A stretch of 64,000 bases of DNA from Salinisphaera sp. Its GTDB lineage: Bacteria; Pseudomonadota; Gammaproteobacteria; Nevskiales; Salinisphaeraceae. How positions within the stretch are numbered: position 1 is the first letter of the stretch; each line of letters begins with the position of its first letter. The stretch spans positions 62,001 through 126,000 of the forward strand of contig JAQIBT010000111.1 in the NCBI GenBank assembly GCA_027858915.1, given 5' to 3'. The position numbers and the translations under genes are program-made. This document shows positions 9,250 through 18,008 of the stretch, piece after piece. The notes beneath the pieces are model-generated. The model was given only the letters and a program-made list of their open reading frames with translations, was not told the DNA's origin and did no database searches.

Positions 9250-9885
9250 ATGATTTCTGCGTCACAAGCCTTGCAACGACTCAAGGACGGTAATCGAAAG
9301 TTCGTCGAACACGTATCGTCGTCGGACAACCTGGCCGGACTCGGCCCGTCCGCGCAACTGATTCAGGATCAGGAGCCCTGTGCGATCATCCTGGGTTGTT
9401 CCGATGCGCGCGTTCCGGCAGAAATTGTTTTTAACCAGGGGCTTGGCGATCTGTTCGTGATCCGCGTGGCCGGGAATATCGTGGCGCCCTCGCAGATCGG
9501 CAGTATAGAATTCGCAGCAGCCAAGTTCGGCACGCGGCTGGTGGTGGTGCTCGGCCATACCAAATGCGGCGCCGTACAGACCACGCTGGACGAGTTGCAG
9601 CAGCCGACTGAGCATCAGTCTCCCAACCTGAAGGCCATCGTCGATCGCGTGCGTCCTTCGGTTGAGGTGTTGCTGCAGACGGATTTGCGCCACGACCACA
9701 AGGCGCTGGCGGCCGCGGCTGTGCGTGCCAACGTCGAAAAATCCGTAGCGCAACTTCGTAGCGGCAGCGATATTTTGCGTAATCTGATAGACAACGACGG
9801 TTTACAGATCGTTGGCGCGGAATACGCGGTTGAAACAGGCACCGTCGAGTTCTTCGACAGTTTTAGCGCTGCGCCCTGCCCATGA
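9250..9885 (+). CDS. can: Beta-class carbonic anhydrase
   Basis: 211 residues. It interconverts CO2 and bicarbonate in the cytoplasm. The beta-class zinc site is clear: CSDAR supplies one cysteine and the catalytic Asp-Arg pair, and GHTKCGA supplies the histidine and second cysteine. FVIRVAGNIV between them is also typical. The stop overlaps the acpH start by ATGA, so the two are translationally coupled. A second, gamma-class homologue is encoded at 44573. Whether it is orthologous to can or cynT is not certain. Confidence 0.93.
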   Translation: MISASQALQRLKDGNRKFVEHVSSSDNLAGLGPSAQLIQDQEPCAIILGCSDARVPAEIVFNQGLGDLFVIRVAGNIVAPSQIGSIEFAAAKFGTRLVVVLGHTKCGAVQTTLDELQQPTEHQSPNLKAIVDRVRPSVEVLLQTDLRHDHKALAAAAVRANVEKSVAQLRSGSDILRNLIDNDGLQIVGAEYAVETGTVEFFDSFSAAPCP

Positions 9886-10454
9886 ATCTGCTCGCCCATC
9901 TCTGGCTGGCCGATCGAACGGCTACCTCGGCTGCCGGGCAAATCCTGGGTGATATGGTCAAGGGACGGCTGGACGCGCCCCGTTTCGATCCCGCTACCGA
10001 CTACGGCATACGCCTGCATCGGCAGATCGACAGCCGCTGCGATGCGCATGCGGCACATACGCTGCTGCGCGATCGGTTTTCGCCGCCGCTGCGTCGTTAT
10101 GCTGGCATTATCGTGGACATCGGTTTTGATCACGCGCTGGCGCGTTGCTGGCCAGACTTCCACGATATGCCGTTGCCCGTATTCGCCCAGCAAATAGAGC
10201 AGCAGGTGCTCGACGAGTGGCCAAGCGATGCGCCATTCGCGGCACAACGTATGCGTGGACTCGGCCATACGCTTGCCAGATATGAAACGCCGGCCGGTAT
10301 TCAGCGGGCGTTGACATCGGTATCGCGCCGCCTGCGCCGAGCCAACCCCCTGCAGGATGCCCTACCGCCGCTGCTGGCGGAGCGGGATTTATTCGAGCGC
10401 AATGTGGCCGAGCTACTATCGGCGCTTGAGGGCCATCTGCAGAGCATTCGTTGA
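9882..10454 (+). CDS. acpH: Acyl carrier protein phosphodiesterase (AcpH)
   Basis: 190 residues, the usual size of the DUF479/AcpH family. It begins MNLLAHLWLAD, the family signature, with GQILGDMVKG and the GIRLHRQIDSRCDAH metal-site region of the HD-like fold following. The enzyme removes 4'-phosphopantetheine from ACP. The ATG overlaps the carbonic anhydrase stop (ATGA), so expression is coupled. Confidence 0.88.
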   Translation: MNLLAHLWLADRTATSAAGQILGDMVKGRLDAPRFDPATDYGIRLHRQIDSRCDAHAAHTLLRDRFSPPLRRYAGIIVDIGFDHALARCWPDFHDMPLPVFAQQIEQQVLDEWPSDAPFAAQRMRGLGHTLARYETPAGIQRALTSVSRRLRRANPLQDALPPLLAERDLFERNVAELLSALEGHLQSIR

Positions 10455-10528
10455 CCCGGTCACGGCCTGTTGTCACTTCATGCGGTCCCGCGCCGGCGGC
10501 CACTGAGTGTGTAACCAGGGAAGTTGCG

Positions 10529-10558
10529 AAAAAACCGGCCGCGTTACAGCGGCCGGTT
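10529..10558 (-). terminator. Intrinsic terminator of the IalB-like gene
   Basis: AACCGGCCGC and GCGGCCGGTT form a perfect 10-bp stem around a 6-nt loop. On the minus strand the stem runs into a T6 tract. It lies 18 nt past the stop of the gene at 10576 and between convergent genes, so it may act on both. Confidence 0.85.
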
Positions 10559-10575
10559 CGAACGCCAACGTTGGC

Positions 10576-11124
10576 TTAGGAAGAGATCTTGTTGCTCGCG
10601 TCCGTGAAGCCAGACAGTGAGATCTTTAAATTGATCTTCTCGCCTTTCGGGCCGACGATCGTGACGATGGCGTTCTGACCTTTCTTGAGTTGGTTGAGCA
10701 GATCCTGCTTGATGGGATAGTCGGCGCGACAGCCCTGCTGGAGACAGATCTGGAACGGGAACCGCACCTTCTGCCCTCCATCGACTCCGAACTGTACGCC
10801 GGGCGCCAGGCGAGTTCCCAGAGGGAGAATGAAGATCATCGCAGCAGAATCGATCTGTGGCGGATAGCCCATGACCACGCGCATGATCGGCTTGCCGTTG
10901 TCTGGGCTTTTAACAAGCTGCGTCATTTCGCAGTCGCCCTTGTTCTTGCCTGACTTCGGACAGCGAACTTCCCAATCGTTGTAGTGCGTCACGTCGACGT
11001 TCTGATCGGGATTGTTGTTTGCTCCACTCGACCCGTTTGAATTCTGGGCAAAGGCTACGGTCCCGATGCTGCATAGGGCGATGACGCACATCGCGTTGAA
11101 AACGAAACGGAAAGTTCTGGTCAT
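10576..11124 (-). CDS. Invasion-associated locus B (IalB)-like secreted protein
   Basis: 182 residues with a Sec signal peptide ending near AFAQ. The mature part has the IalB pattern: VTHYNDWEVRCPK, a short cysteine spacing to GDCEMTQLV, LPLGTRLAPGVQFGVDGG, and the PFQICLQQGCRADYPI cysteine motif. IalB proteins are periplasmic or exported and of loosely defined function; the name comes from Bartonella and does not imply virulence here. AGGGG lies 9 nt before the ATG, and a strong terminator follows the gene. Confidence 0.82.
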   Translation of the reverse strand: MTRTFRFVFNAMCVIALCSIGTVAFAQNSNGSSGANNNPDQNVDVTHYNDWEVRCPKSGKNKGDCEMTQLVKSPDNGKPIMRVVMGYPPQIDSAAMIFILPLGTRLAPGVQFGVDGGQKVRFPFQICLQQGCRADYPIKQDLLNQLKKGQNAIVTIVGPKGEKINLKISLSGFTDASNKISS

Positions 11125-11534
11125 GATGTTTAAATCCCCTGTGATTCGATAAATTGCTTCGGCCGAGTCGATTCAGCGTGCCAGGAGGCTGTCGGGCCCA
11201 AGATCAATATGGCGAGTCCGCCTATGAACAGCCGCTGTTGATGATTTGAGCCAAAGCATCGCACACAACAAGTGGGTAGCTGCCACACAGCGCAACCGAA
11301 CGCGCACGGTGACTGTAAATGCCGCCCCGGCCTTGTGCAATACGGCGCCGCCTCGTTCGACCGGCTACAGCCCATATCGGAGCGCGCAAAGCTCTTTGAC
11401 GCGACTGCGGCGATTCAATCCGAAGTCACTCGATGGGGCAGCCGTACGATCAGCGTTTTGAATGCCGTCTTCAGCAGACGACATTCAACGCTACGACCAC
11501 AAGTTATCGTATTCGAGGGGCGGCCCCGCCCGAT
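11125..11534. other. 410-bp intergenic stretch
   Basis: No credible gene on either strand. It should contain the IalB-like promoter near 11125-11200. One near-perfect 12-bp stem lies at 11459-11487 (TGAATGCCGTCT/AGACGACATTCA, one mismatch), about 50 nt past the PfpI stop, without a T tract. Confidence 0.5.
11459..11487. repeat. Imperfect 12-bp hairpin downstream of the PfpI-family gene
   Basis: Arms match at 11 of 12 positions around a 5-nt loop. Its place just past a stop codon suggests transcript-end structure, but the missing T run makes a terminator call weak. Confidence 0.35.
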
Positions 11535-12227
11535 TCACGCGATCAGTAAATCCCGAAGCGCCTCGCCGACACGTGTGGCCGACTGCGGGTTCTGGCCAGT
11601 GACCAGGCGCCCGTCAACGACCGTCTGCACCGACCAGTCGTCCGCGGGCTGATGATCTGCGCCGCGCTCGCCGAGTCGGCTGGCCAGCAGAAACGGTACC
11701 ACGTCTTCCAGCCCGACGGCCCGTTCTTCCGAGTCCGTGAACGCGCTGATTTTCTTCCCGGCGACCAGGTAATCGCCGTTGCTGAGTTTGACGTTCACCA
11801 GCGCTGCCGGGCCGTGACATACCGCGCCGACGATGCCGCCGGATTCGTAGATCGCCCGGGTGGTGTCGGCAACCGCCTGACTGTTGGGCAGATCCCACAT
11901 GGCGCCGTGACCACCGGCAAAAAAGATCGCTGCGTAATCGGCCGGATTGACGTCGGCGAGTTTCTGGGTGCTGCGGATGGCCGCACGAAATGCGTGATTG
12001 TTCCAGTAGCGCGCATTCGTCTCGTCGTCCAGATCCATGCCGTCTACCGGTGGTTCGCCGCCGTCGATGGAGGCAAACGCGACCGGAATATCCGCCGCCT
12101 CGAGCACAGCCATGGGATGCGTGACCTCGCCCAGGAAAAAGCCGGTCGGGTCACCGCCCTCGCCTTTCGTCGCGTGGCTGGTGAGGACGATGAGTACGGG
12201 CTTGCGAGTGTCTGACTGATCTGACAT
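11535..12227 (-). CDS. DJ-1/PfpI-family glutamine-amidotransferase-like protein (Hsp31-like)
   Basis: 230 residues from ATG 12227; GGAG sits 6 nt upstream, so I prefer this over the track's 12248. The nucleophile-elbow AVCHGPAALVNV carries the cysteine, and YAAIFFAGGHGAMWDL and EVTHPMAVLEAADI fit the class I GATase-like fold of Hsp31/YhbO-type glyoxalases and deglycases. Likely a cytoplasmic stress enzyme acting on methylglyoxal or glycated products; the exact reaction is not shown by sequence. It is separated from dgoD by 240 bp with no obvious motif. Confidence 0.85.
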   Translation of the reverse strand: MSDQSDTRKPVLIVLTSHATKGEGGDPTGFFLGEVTHPMAVLEAADIPVAFASIDGGEPPVDGMDLDDETNARYWNNHAFRAAIRSTQKLADVNPADYAAIFFAGGHGAMWDLPNSQAVADTTRAIYESGGIVGAVCHGPAALVNVKLSNGDYLVAGKKISAFTDSEERAVGLEDVVPFLLASRLGERGADHQPADDWSVQTVVDGRLVTGQNPQSATRVGEALRDLLIA

Positions 12228-12467
12228 AGGAATCTCCAGTAGTGCCATTGCGCAAGACGACTGTAAGACGAAGCCTCAACGCAGGATATCGAATTGCCTG
12301 TAGCAATAACTGATGACGAACTCGCCGACACACAAGGCCGGATTTGTTTTTCGTGACTGAACCGTGCTGGCTTTAGATACCATCTTCATCTTGCCGCGCC
12401 AGGTCATTTCAGTTTCTTCTCGCGCCCAGATCACTCCCGCCGAGGCGTCTTCTGCGTGTTGAGACAG

Positions 12468-13616
12468 CTACCACTCGGCAAAGCTACCGTCTGCATGGCG
12501 CCAGATTGGATTACGCCAGCGATGCCCGGTTTTTGCACGCTCGCGCACGTATTCCTCGTTGATCTTCACCCCCAGTCCCGGCCGGTCCGGAATGGTCACG
12601 AAACCATCTTCATAGGCGAAGACTTCGGGGTTGGTAATGTAGTCGAGAATATCGTTCGACTGGTTGTAGTGAATACCCAGGCTCTGTTCCTGAATAAAGG
12701 CGTTGTAGCAGACCGCGTCCAGTTGCAGATTTACCGCCAGTGCGATTGGGCCAAGCGGACAGTGCAGGGCCACCGCGACGTCGTAGGCCTCCGCCATGGC
12801 CGCGATCTTTCGGGTCTCGGTGATGCCGCCTGAGTGCGACGGGTCGGGCTGGATGATATCTACGTGGCCGGCGGCGAGGATCGGCTTGAAGTCCCAACGC
12901 GAATACAGACGCTCGCCGAGCGCAATCGGCGTGCTGGTCAGCGGCGCCAGTTCTGCCAATGCTTCGTGGTTTTCCGACAGCACCGGCTCTTCGATGAACA
13001 TCAGCGAATACGGTTCCAGCTCGCGCATGAGCACCTTGGCCATGGGTTTATGCACGCGGCCATGAAAATCCACGCCGATGCCGAAATCCTTGCCGACGGC
13101 CTCGCGGATAGCTGCTACGTTTTCCAGTACGCCGTCGACCTTGGCGTGGCTGTCGATGAACTGCATCTCTTCCGAGGCGTTCATCTTGATGGCGGTAAAA
13201 CCCAGATCTGCCCGTTCACGAGCCATGTGCGCAGTGTCACCCGGCCGATCACCGCCGATCCACGAGTACACCTTGATGCGATCGCGCAGCTTGCCGCCGA
13301 GCAGTTCATGCACCGGTACGCCGAGTGCCTTGCCCTTGATATCCCAAAGCGCCTGGTCGATGCCAGCCAGCGCGCTCATATGAATCGGCCCGCCGCGATA
13401 GAACCCACCGCGATAGAGCACGGTCCAGTGGTCTTCGATCAGGCGCGGATCCTTGCCAATCAGATAATCCGCGAGTTCGTCGACCATGGCGGCCACTGCC
13501 TGCGCGCGCCCTTCGACCACCGGCTCACCCCAGCCGATAATCCCTTCGTCTGTTGAAATCTTGAGAAAACACCAGCGCGGTGGCACCAGGAAGGTTTCGA
13601 GTTGGGTGATTTTCAT
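12468..13616 (-). CDS. dgoD: D-galactonate dehydratase
   Basis: 382 residues, the normal length. It dehydrates D-galactonate to 2-dehydro-3-deoxygalactonate, the first step of the De Ley-Doudoroff route. Enolase-superfamily residues are visible: magnesium ligands in [18 protein letters not shown] and [10 protein letters not shown], and the catalytic histidine in ALHCPLGP. The N-terminal capping domain begins [15 protein letters not shown]. It is last in dgoK-dgoA-dgoD, separated from dgoA by a gap holding a 23-bp perfect hairpin. Confidence 0.95.
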   Translation of the reverse strand: MKITQLETFLVPPRWCFLKISTDEGIIGWGEPVVEGRAQAVAAMVDELADYLIGKDPRLIEDHWTVLYRGGFYRGGPIHMSALAGIDQALWDIKGKALGVPVHELLGGKLRDRIKVYSWIGGDRPGDTAHMARERADLGFTAIKMNASEEMQFIDSHAKVDGVLENVAAIREAVGKDFGIGVDFHGRVHKPMAKVLMRELEPYSLMFIEEPVLSENHEALAELAPLTSTPIALGERLYSRWDFKPILAAGHVDIIQPDPSHSGGITETRKIAAMAEAYDVAVALHCPLGPIALAVNLQLDAVCYNAFIQEQSLGIHYNQSNDILDYITNPEVFAYEDGFVTIPDRPGLGVKINEEYVRERAKTGHRWRNPIWRHADGSFAEW

Positions 13617-13644
13617 GGACTGCTCGGATTTATGAGGTGGTATG

Positions 13645-13694
13645 AGAGCCTGTTCATGATCCTCACGCCGCCGTGAGGATCATGAACAGGCTCT
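13645..13694. repeat. 23-bp perfect inverted repeat, 4-nt loop, in the dgoA-dgoD gap
   Basis: Arms 13645-13667 and 13672-13694 are exact reverse complements (AGAGCCTGTTCATGATCC... ), giving a 50-bp hairpin. No T tract follows in the direction of transcription, so it is not a classic terminator. It could be an mRNA-stability or processing element that tunes dgoD relative to dgoA, or a small mobile repeat that landed in the gap. Confidence 0.8.
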
Positions 13695-13721
13695 GAGGAC
13701 CGCTTGCGCAATATGCGTCGC

Positions 13722-14354
13722 TCAGGTGGGTGAGTCGGCCAGCCGCTGCCAGCTTTGCGCGAAAGCCGCCGCGTTGGCGGCAACGGTTCGGGCGTCCATG
13801 CCGGCCTGGTAGAGGGCCGAGCCCAGACCAAAGCCGCTGGCGCCGGCTTCGACAAAAGCCTGCATGTTGTCCGGCGTGATGCCGCCGACCGGCATCAACG
13901 GCACCGAAGCGGGCACCACGGCACGCCATGCCTTGACGACTTTCGGCCCGATGGATTCGGCCGGGAAGAGCTTGAGGGCATGGGCGCCGGCATCCAACGA
14001 GGCAAAGCCTTCAGTTGGTGTGGCGACACCCGGGGCGCTGGCGAGTCCGGTACGCACGGTCGCTTCGATGACCTGGATATTCGCGTTGGGCGAGACGATG
14101 AGGCGCCCGCCCGCATCGGCTACCTGGCGTACCTGCGGGGGCGCCAGGACCGTGCCCGCGCCTACCAGGGCCTCTTCGCCGAGTGATTTAACCAGCCGTT
14201 CGATGCTGGTGAACGGATCCGGCGAATTCAGCGGAATTTCGATAATCCGGAAACCTGCGTCGAACAACGCATGGCCTATCGCCTCGATCTCGTCAGGCGT
14301 GACGCCGCGCAGGATCGCAATCAAAGGCAGTTTTTTCAGGTAACGTTCGAGCAT
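13722..14354 (-). CDS. dgoA: 2-dehydro-3-deoxy-6-phosphogalactonate aldolase
   Basis: 210 residues, KDPG-aldolase family. It splits KDPGal to pyruvate and glyceraldehyde-3-phosphate. I see LIAILRGVTPDEIEAIGHAL, GFRIIEIPLNSPDP, VGAGTVLAPPQV, the Schiff-base lysine in HALKLFPAES, and PVGGITPDNMQAFVEAGASGFGLGS. It is single-domain, unlike older annotations that fused DgoA and DgoD. It lies between dgoK and dgoD in one minus-strand operon. Confidence 0.94.
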   Translation of the reverse strand: MLERYLKKLPLIAILRGVTPDEIEAIGHALFDAGFRIIEIPLNSPDPFTSIERLVKSLGEEALVGAGTVLAPPQVRQVADAGGRLIVSPNANIQVIEATVRTGLASAPGVATPTEGFASLDAGAHALKLFPAESIGPKVVKAWRAVVPASVPLMPVGGITPDNMQAFVEAGASGFGLGSALYQAGMDARTVAANAAAFAQSWQRLADSPT

Positions 14355-14414
14355 ATTGATTTATCCTTCAGGCCCATCGGGTGGCGCATCCACCATGCCA
14401 TCGTCGGCATCGAT

Positions 14415-15371
14415 TCAGGATGCGGTTGGTATCAATCCGGCGGCTGTTGCGATCTGCCAGAGGCCATGCCGAGCGGCGTCTTCAATAACGCTGACTTCGG
14501 TGACATCAAAACGAGCCAGCGCACGTTGATATCGATGACAAAGAGCCGGGTCGCCGATCAGCCGCAACGGCACATGCGCATCGTCCCTGCCCAGGGCACT
14601 GCGCAGTTCGTCGCCAATCAATAGCCCTGAGAGATAGTCGAGAGACGCTTCGGCTTCAAGCTCGCCGGCCATGACGCGACTGCGCGTCGAGAAAAGCGCC
14701 GCGCCAATACCGACGCAACCCATCCCACGCGCCGTATCCACGCCCTGAATGAAGGCCGCCTCGCTGTTTCGGGGCTCGGATGCGCGCGCTGGGCGCCCAA
14801 GAATCGAATGCTGGCGCAGGACCGCGAACAGCTCGCCGGTCATATAGGTCGTGAATTCGGTCAGACGGCCCTGGTCAATCGTCACCCACTTGCAGTGGGT
14901 GCCCGGCATGATCAAGCGGCCGTGGTCGGCCAACTCCGCTGCCGCCGACAGGGCGCCCAGTGCCTGGGTTTCCTCACCGCGCATGACGTTGGCCAGACGA
15001 TTGCCGCCAGTGTGCTGGATGACACCGGGCACGATGTAAAACGGCGCCGGTGGCGTATTGACGGCCTGCAGATGGCGAGCGAGTTCGCTGAGGTCGGCCG
15101 GGCACTCGACATACGCGGTCTCAGACCAGCCGCCACGGCTGCCGATCATGCCGCAGGCCACGACTGGCAAGGCGCCGTATTCGTCGGTCCAGTCGCCGAT
15201 AAGCTCACGATAGACGGTTTCGAACCCGCCCGACTCGATCTGCATGATCCCCTGCTCGGCGCTGCGTGAGTCGACCACGTCGTGCTCATTGGCCATCAGC
15301 CAGGCGCGTAGCGACGACGTGCCCCAGTCGATGGCGATCAGGCGGGGGGATGGATCCGGATGGTTGCTCAT
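14415..15371 (-). CDS. dgoK: 2-dehydro-3-deoxygalactonokinase
   Basis: 318 residues. It phosphorylates 2-dehydro-3-deoxygalactonate at C6 with ATP. The actin/hexokinase-like phosphate loop IAIDWGTSSLRAWLM is at the N-terminus, and VMRGEETQ and IMPGTHCKWV are family landmarks. It is the first gene of the dgo operon, divergent from kup across 119 bp, which must hold both promoters. No dgoR-type GntR regulator or DgoT transporter is present in the window. Confidence 0.93.
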   Translation of the reverse strand: MSNHPDPSPRLIAIDWGTSSLRAWLMANEHDVVDSRSAEQGIMQIESGGFETVYRELIGDWTDEYGALPVVACGMIGSRGGWSETAYVECPADLSELARHLQAVNTPPAPFYIVPGVIQHTGGNRLANVMRGEETQALGALSAAAELADHGRLIMPGTHCKWVTIDQGRLTEFTTYMTGELFAVLRQHSILGRPARASEPRNSEAAFIQGVDTARGMGCVGIGAALFSTRSRVMAGELEAEASLDYLSGLLIGDELRSALGRDDAHVPLRLIGDPALCHRYQRALARFDVTEVSVIEDAARHGLWQIATAAGLIPTAS

Positions 15372-15490
15372 CTGCGCATTCTAATGCCTGCGACGTATTG
15401 AGCTACCATTGATCGTATGTTTTCCGTCCGCGGTTACCTGCCAGCGCCGTTGGCCCGGCGGCAGTCCGCTTTTCTACGAGATGCTCATCA

Positions 15491-17503
15491 ATGGCTGCTG
15501 ATACCCAGGACCCGTCCGACGATCAAGACGCCAACAAGGCACCTGAGGGCCGCGAGGAGCAGGAACAGATTGCCCAGCCGGAAACACCGGAGGAGCAGGC
15601 TGAAAGCGGCGAGAAGGAAGAAAAACCGGTTGCCACCAAGCGACTGCTGGCGCTGTCGCTCGGCGCGTTGGGCGTGTCTTACGGCGATATCGGCACGTCG
15701 CCGCTGTACGCCCTGCGCGAGTGTTTCAAGGGTTCAAGTACGCTCCAGCCGACCGATGCCAACGTCATGGGCATTCTGTCGCTGATTTTCTGGGCGTTGA
15801 TCCTGGTGGTGTCGATCAAGTACATGATGTTCATCACCAAGGCCAACAACAACGGCGAAGGCGGTATGTTGGCGTTGGTGGCGTTGCTCAATCCGTGGCG
15901 CAAGGACGCCGGACGCCACTCGCATCGACTGCTCAAACTCGGCGTATTCGGTACTGCCCTGCTGTACGGCAGTTTCATGCTGACGCCGGCGATATCCGTG
16001 AGCAGTGCCGTTGAAGGGCTGAATGTGGCGACGACCGCCTTCGAGTCGTACGTCATACCGATCACGATTGCGATTCTCATCGGTCTGTTCGCGATTCAGA
16101 GCCGCGGCACGGCGGCCGTGGGCGTTGTGTTCGGGCCGGTCATGATTATCTGGTTTACCTGTCTGGGCGGGCTGGGTATCTACGGGATCGTGCAGGAACC
16201 GTCGGTGCTTGCCGCGATCAATCCATGGCATGCGGTGGATTTCTTCATCCGCAACCGCTGGACCGGCTTTGTGGTGCTGGGTGCGGTGTTTCTGGTGATG
16301 ACCGGCGGCGAAGCCATGTATGCGGACATGGGACATTTCGGCCGTCGGCCCATTCGACTGGCCTGGTTCTGTCTGGTGTTGCCGGCCTTGCTGCTCAACT
16401 ATTACGGCCAGGGTGCGATGCTCTTGCATACCCAGGGCGCAGCGGCGAATCAGCCGTTCTATCTGCTGGCACCGGGCTGGGCGCTTTACCCGCTGGTAGT
16501 TTTGGCGACCTGTGCCACCGTCATTGCCTCGCAGGCGGTGATATCGGGCGCGTTCTCCCTGACGCGCCAGGCAGTGCAGCTTGGCCAATTGCCGCCCATG
16601 CGCCTGTTTCAGACCTCATCGGAAGAATTCGGGCAGATCTATGTGCCCACGCTCAACTGGCTGTTGATGATCGCCACCATCGGGCTGGTCATCGGGTTCG
16701 GCAGCTCCACTGCCCTCGCCTGGGCGTATGGGGTGGGTATCTCGTTTGCCATGACCATCACCTCGATCATGGCGTATTTTGTGATGCGTGAACGCTGGGA
16801 CTGGTCGCGCTGGATTGCCATGCCGCTGGTCGGCGCGTTCTTGCTTATCGATTTGCCTTTCTTTGGCGCCAATCTGCTCAAGATCCCGCACGGCGGCTGG
16901 TTTCCTGTGACCACCGCGATCATCGTATGCACCATCATGGCGACCTGGCGTCGCGGCCGGGAATTACTTCGTAAACGGCTGACCGATAACGAGCCGATGC
17001 CGCTGGATGAGTTGATGCGGAGCCTGCAGACCGACGAGACTATCCGTGTGGGCGGTACGGCGATCTTTTTGACCGGCAACGAAGCCGGCACCCCGCCCAT
17101 GCTGTTGCATCATCTGCAGCATAATCGTGTCCTGCACAAGCAGGTGCTGCTGATGACCGTGCGTACCGAGGACGTGCCGCGTATCCCGGCCTCGGATCGT
17201 CTCGAGATCGAGGATCTCGGCCAGGGCGTCCATCGCGTGATCGCTCGGTATGGGTTCATGCAGAATCCGAACGTGCCGGTCGCTGTGCGTCTTTGCGAGC
17301 ATTTCGGCATCGACGTCGACATGGATACCGTGACCTTCTACGTCGGCCGAGCCACGATCATTCCCACCGAGGAAGTGCCGGGCATGATGCTCTGGCGCGA
17401 GAAACTCTTTGCATTCATGTCGCGCAACGCGATTCAGCCGACCTCGTATTACAAGGTGCCGCCGGATCATGTGATCGAACTCGGTCTGCGGGTGGAAATA
17501 TGA
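15491..17503 (+). CDS. kup: Low-affinity potassium uptake protein Kup
   Basis: 670 residues, slightly longer than typical (about 620) because of a ~45-residue Gln/Glu-rich N-terminal extension. Kup is a K+/H+ symporter of the inner membrane. The KUP signature LGALGVSYGDIGTSPLYAL is near residue 55, followed by about twelve membrane segments (GEGGMLALVALLNPW loop; TGGEAMYADMGHFG) and a cytoplasmic C-terminal domain ending in ELGLRVEI. It is divergent from dgoK. Potassium uptake suits an osmoadapting organism. Confidence 0.95.
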   Translation: MAADTQDPSDDQDANKAPEGREEQEQIAQPETPEEQAESGEKEEKPVATKRLLALSLGALGVSYGDIGTSPLYALRECFKGSSTLQPTDANVMGILSLIFWALILVVSIKYMMFITKANNNGEGGMLALVALLNPWRKDAGRHSHRLLKLGVFGTALLYGSFMLTPAISVSSAVEGLNVATTAFESYVIPITIAILIGLFAIQSRGTAAVGVVFGPVMIIWFTCLGGLGIYGIVQEPSVLAAINPWHAVDFFIRNRWTGFVVLGAVFLVMTGGEAMYADMGHFGRRPIRLAWFCLVLPALLLNYYGQGAMLLHTQGAAANQPFYLLAPGWALYPLVVLATCATVIASQAVISGAFSLTRQAVQLGQLPPMRLFQTSSEEFGQIYVPTLNWLLMIATIGLVIGFGSSTALAWAYGVGISFAMTITSIMAYFVMRERWDWSRWIAMPLVGAFLLIDLPFFGANLLKIPHGGWFPVTTAIIVCTIMATWRRGRELLRKRLTDNEPMPLDELMRSLQTDETIRVGGTAIFLTGNEAGTPPMLLHHLQHNRVLHKQVLLMTVRTEDVPRIPASDRLEIEDLGQGVHRVIARYGFMQNPNVPVAVRLCEHFGIDVDMDTVTFYVGRATIIPTEEVPGMMLWREKLFAFMSRNAIQPTSYYKVPPDHVIELGLRVEI

Positions 17504-17578
17504 TACCCGCGACAAACGCCCATTGCCTTGCGTGGCGAAGTACTCGACGAGATTGTTCGCCCAGCGCCGAGGCAGCCG

Positions 17579-17890
17579 ATGACCGTGGATGACGGCGAGC
17601 CGACTTTCGTCGAACGCGTCTACACCGCAGTACACTGTATTCCGGAGGGGCGCGTGGCCACCTACGGCCAGATCGCCGATCTCGCCGGCCGGCCACGGGC
17701 CGCCCGCCAGGTAGGTTATGCCATGCATCGCTGCCCGGCCAATCTGCCGTGGCATCGCGTGGTCAACGCCCAGGGCCGGCTATCACTGCCCGCCGACAGC
17801 GATAGCGGCCGGATGCAGCGCCAGCGGCTGGAGTCAGAGGGCGTGGTGCTTATCGGCGGGCGAATCGACCTTTCGCTATACGGTGAGTAA
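17579..17890 (+). CDS. Alkyltransferase-like (ATL) DNA-binding protein of the MGMT family
   Basis: 103 residues from ATG 17579 (GAGG 7 nt upstream); the track's TTG start adds 17 residues. It matches the C-terminal domain of O6-alkylguanine alkyltransferase: GRVATYGQIADLAGRP, ARQVGYAMHRCP, LPWHRVVNAQGRL. The active-site PCHR of true transferases is PWHR here, the tryptophan form of ATL proteins, which cannot transfer the alkyl group but bind O6-alkylguanine and hand it to nucleotide excision repair. It follows kup after 75 bp. Confidence 0.9.
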   Translation: MTVDDGEPTFVERVYTAVHCIPEGRVATYGQIADLAGRPRAARQVGYAMHRCPANLPWHRVVNAQGRLSLPADSDSGRMQRQRLESEGVVLIGGRIDLSLYGE

Positions 17891-18008
17891 TCGCGCCGCG
17901 CGGACTCAATTGTATCCATTGACTTCAGCCGTGCGTTTAAACCTTGGACGACGCCAAACACGGCCATAACGGCTACGATACGTTTGTCCCCTACCTGCGA
18001 GTCATCCG

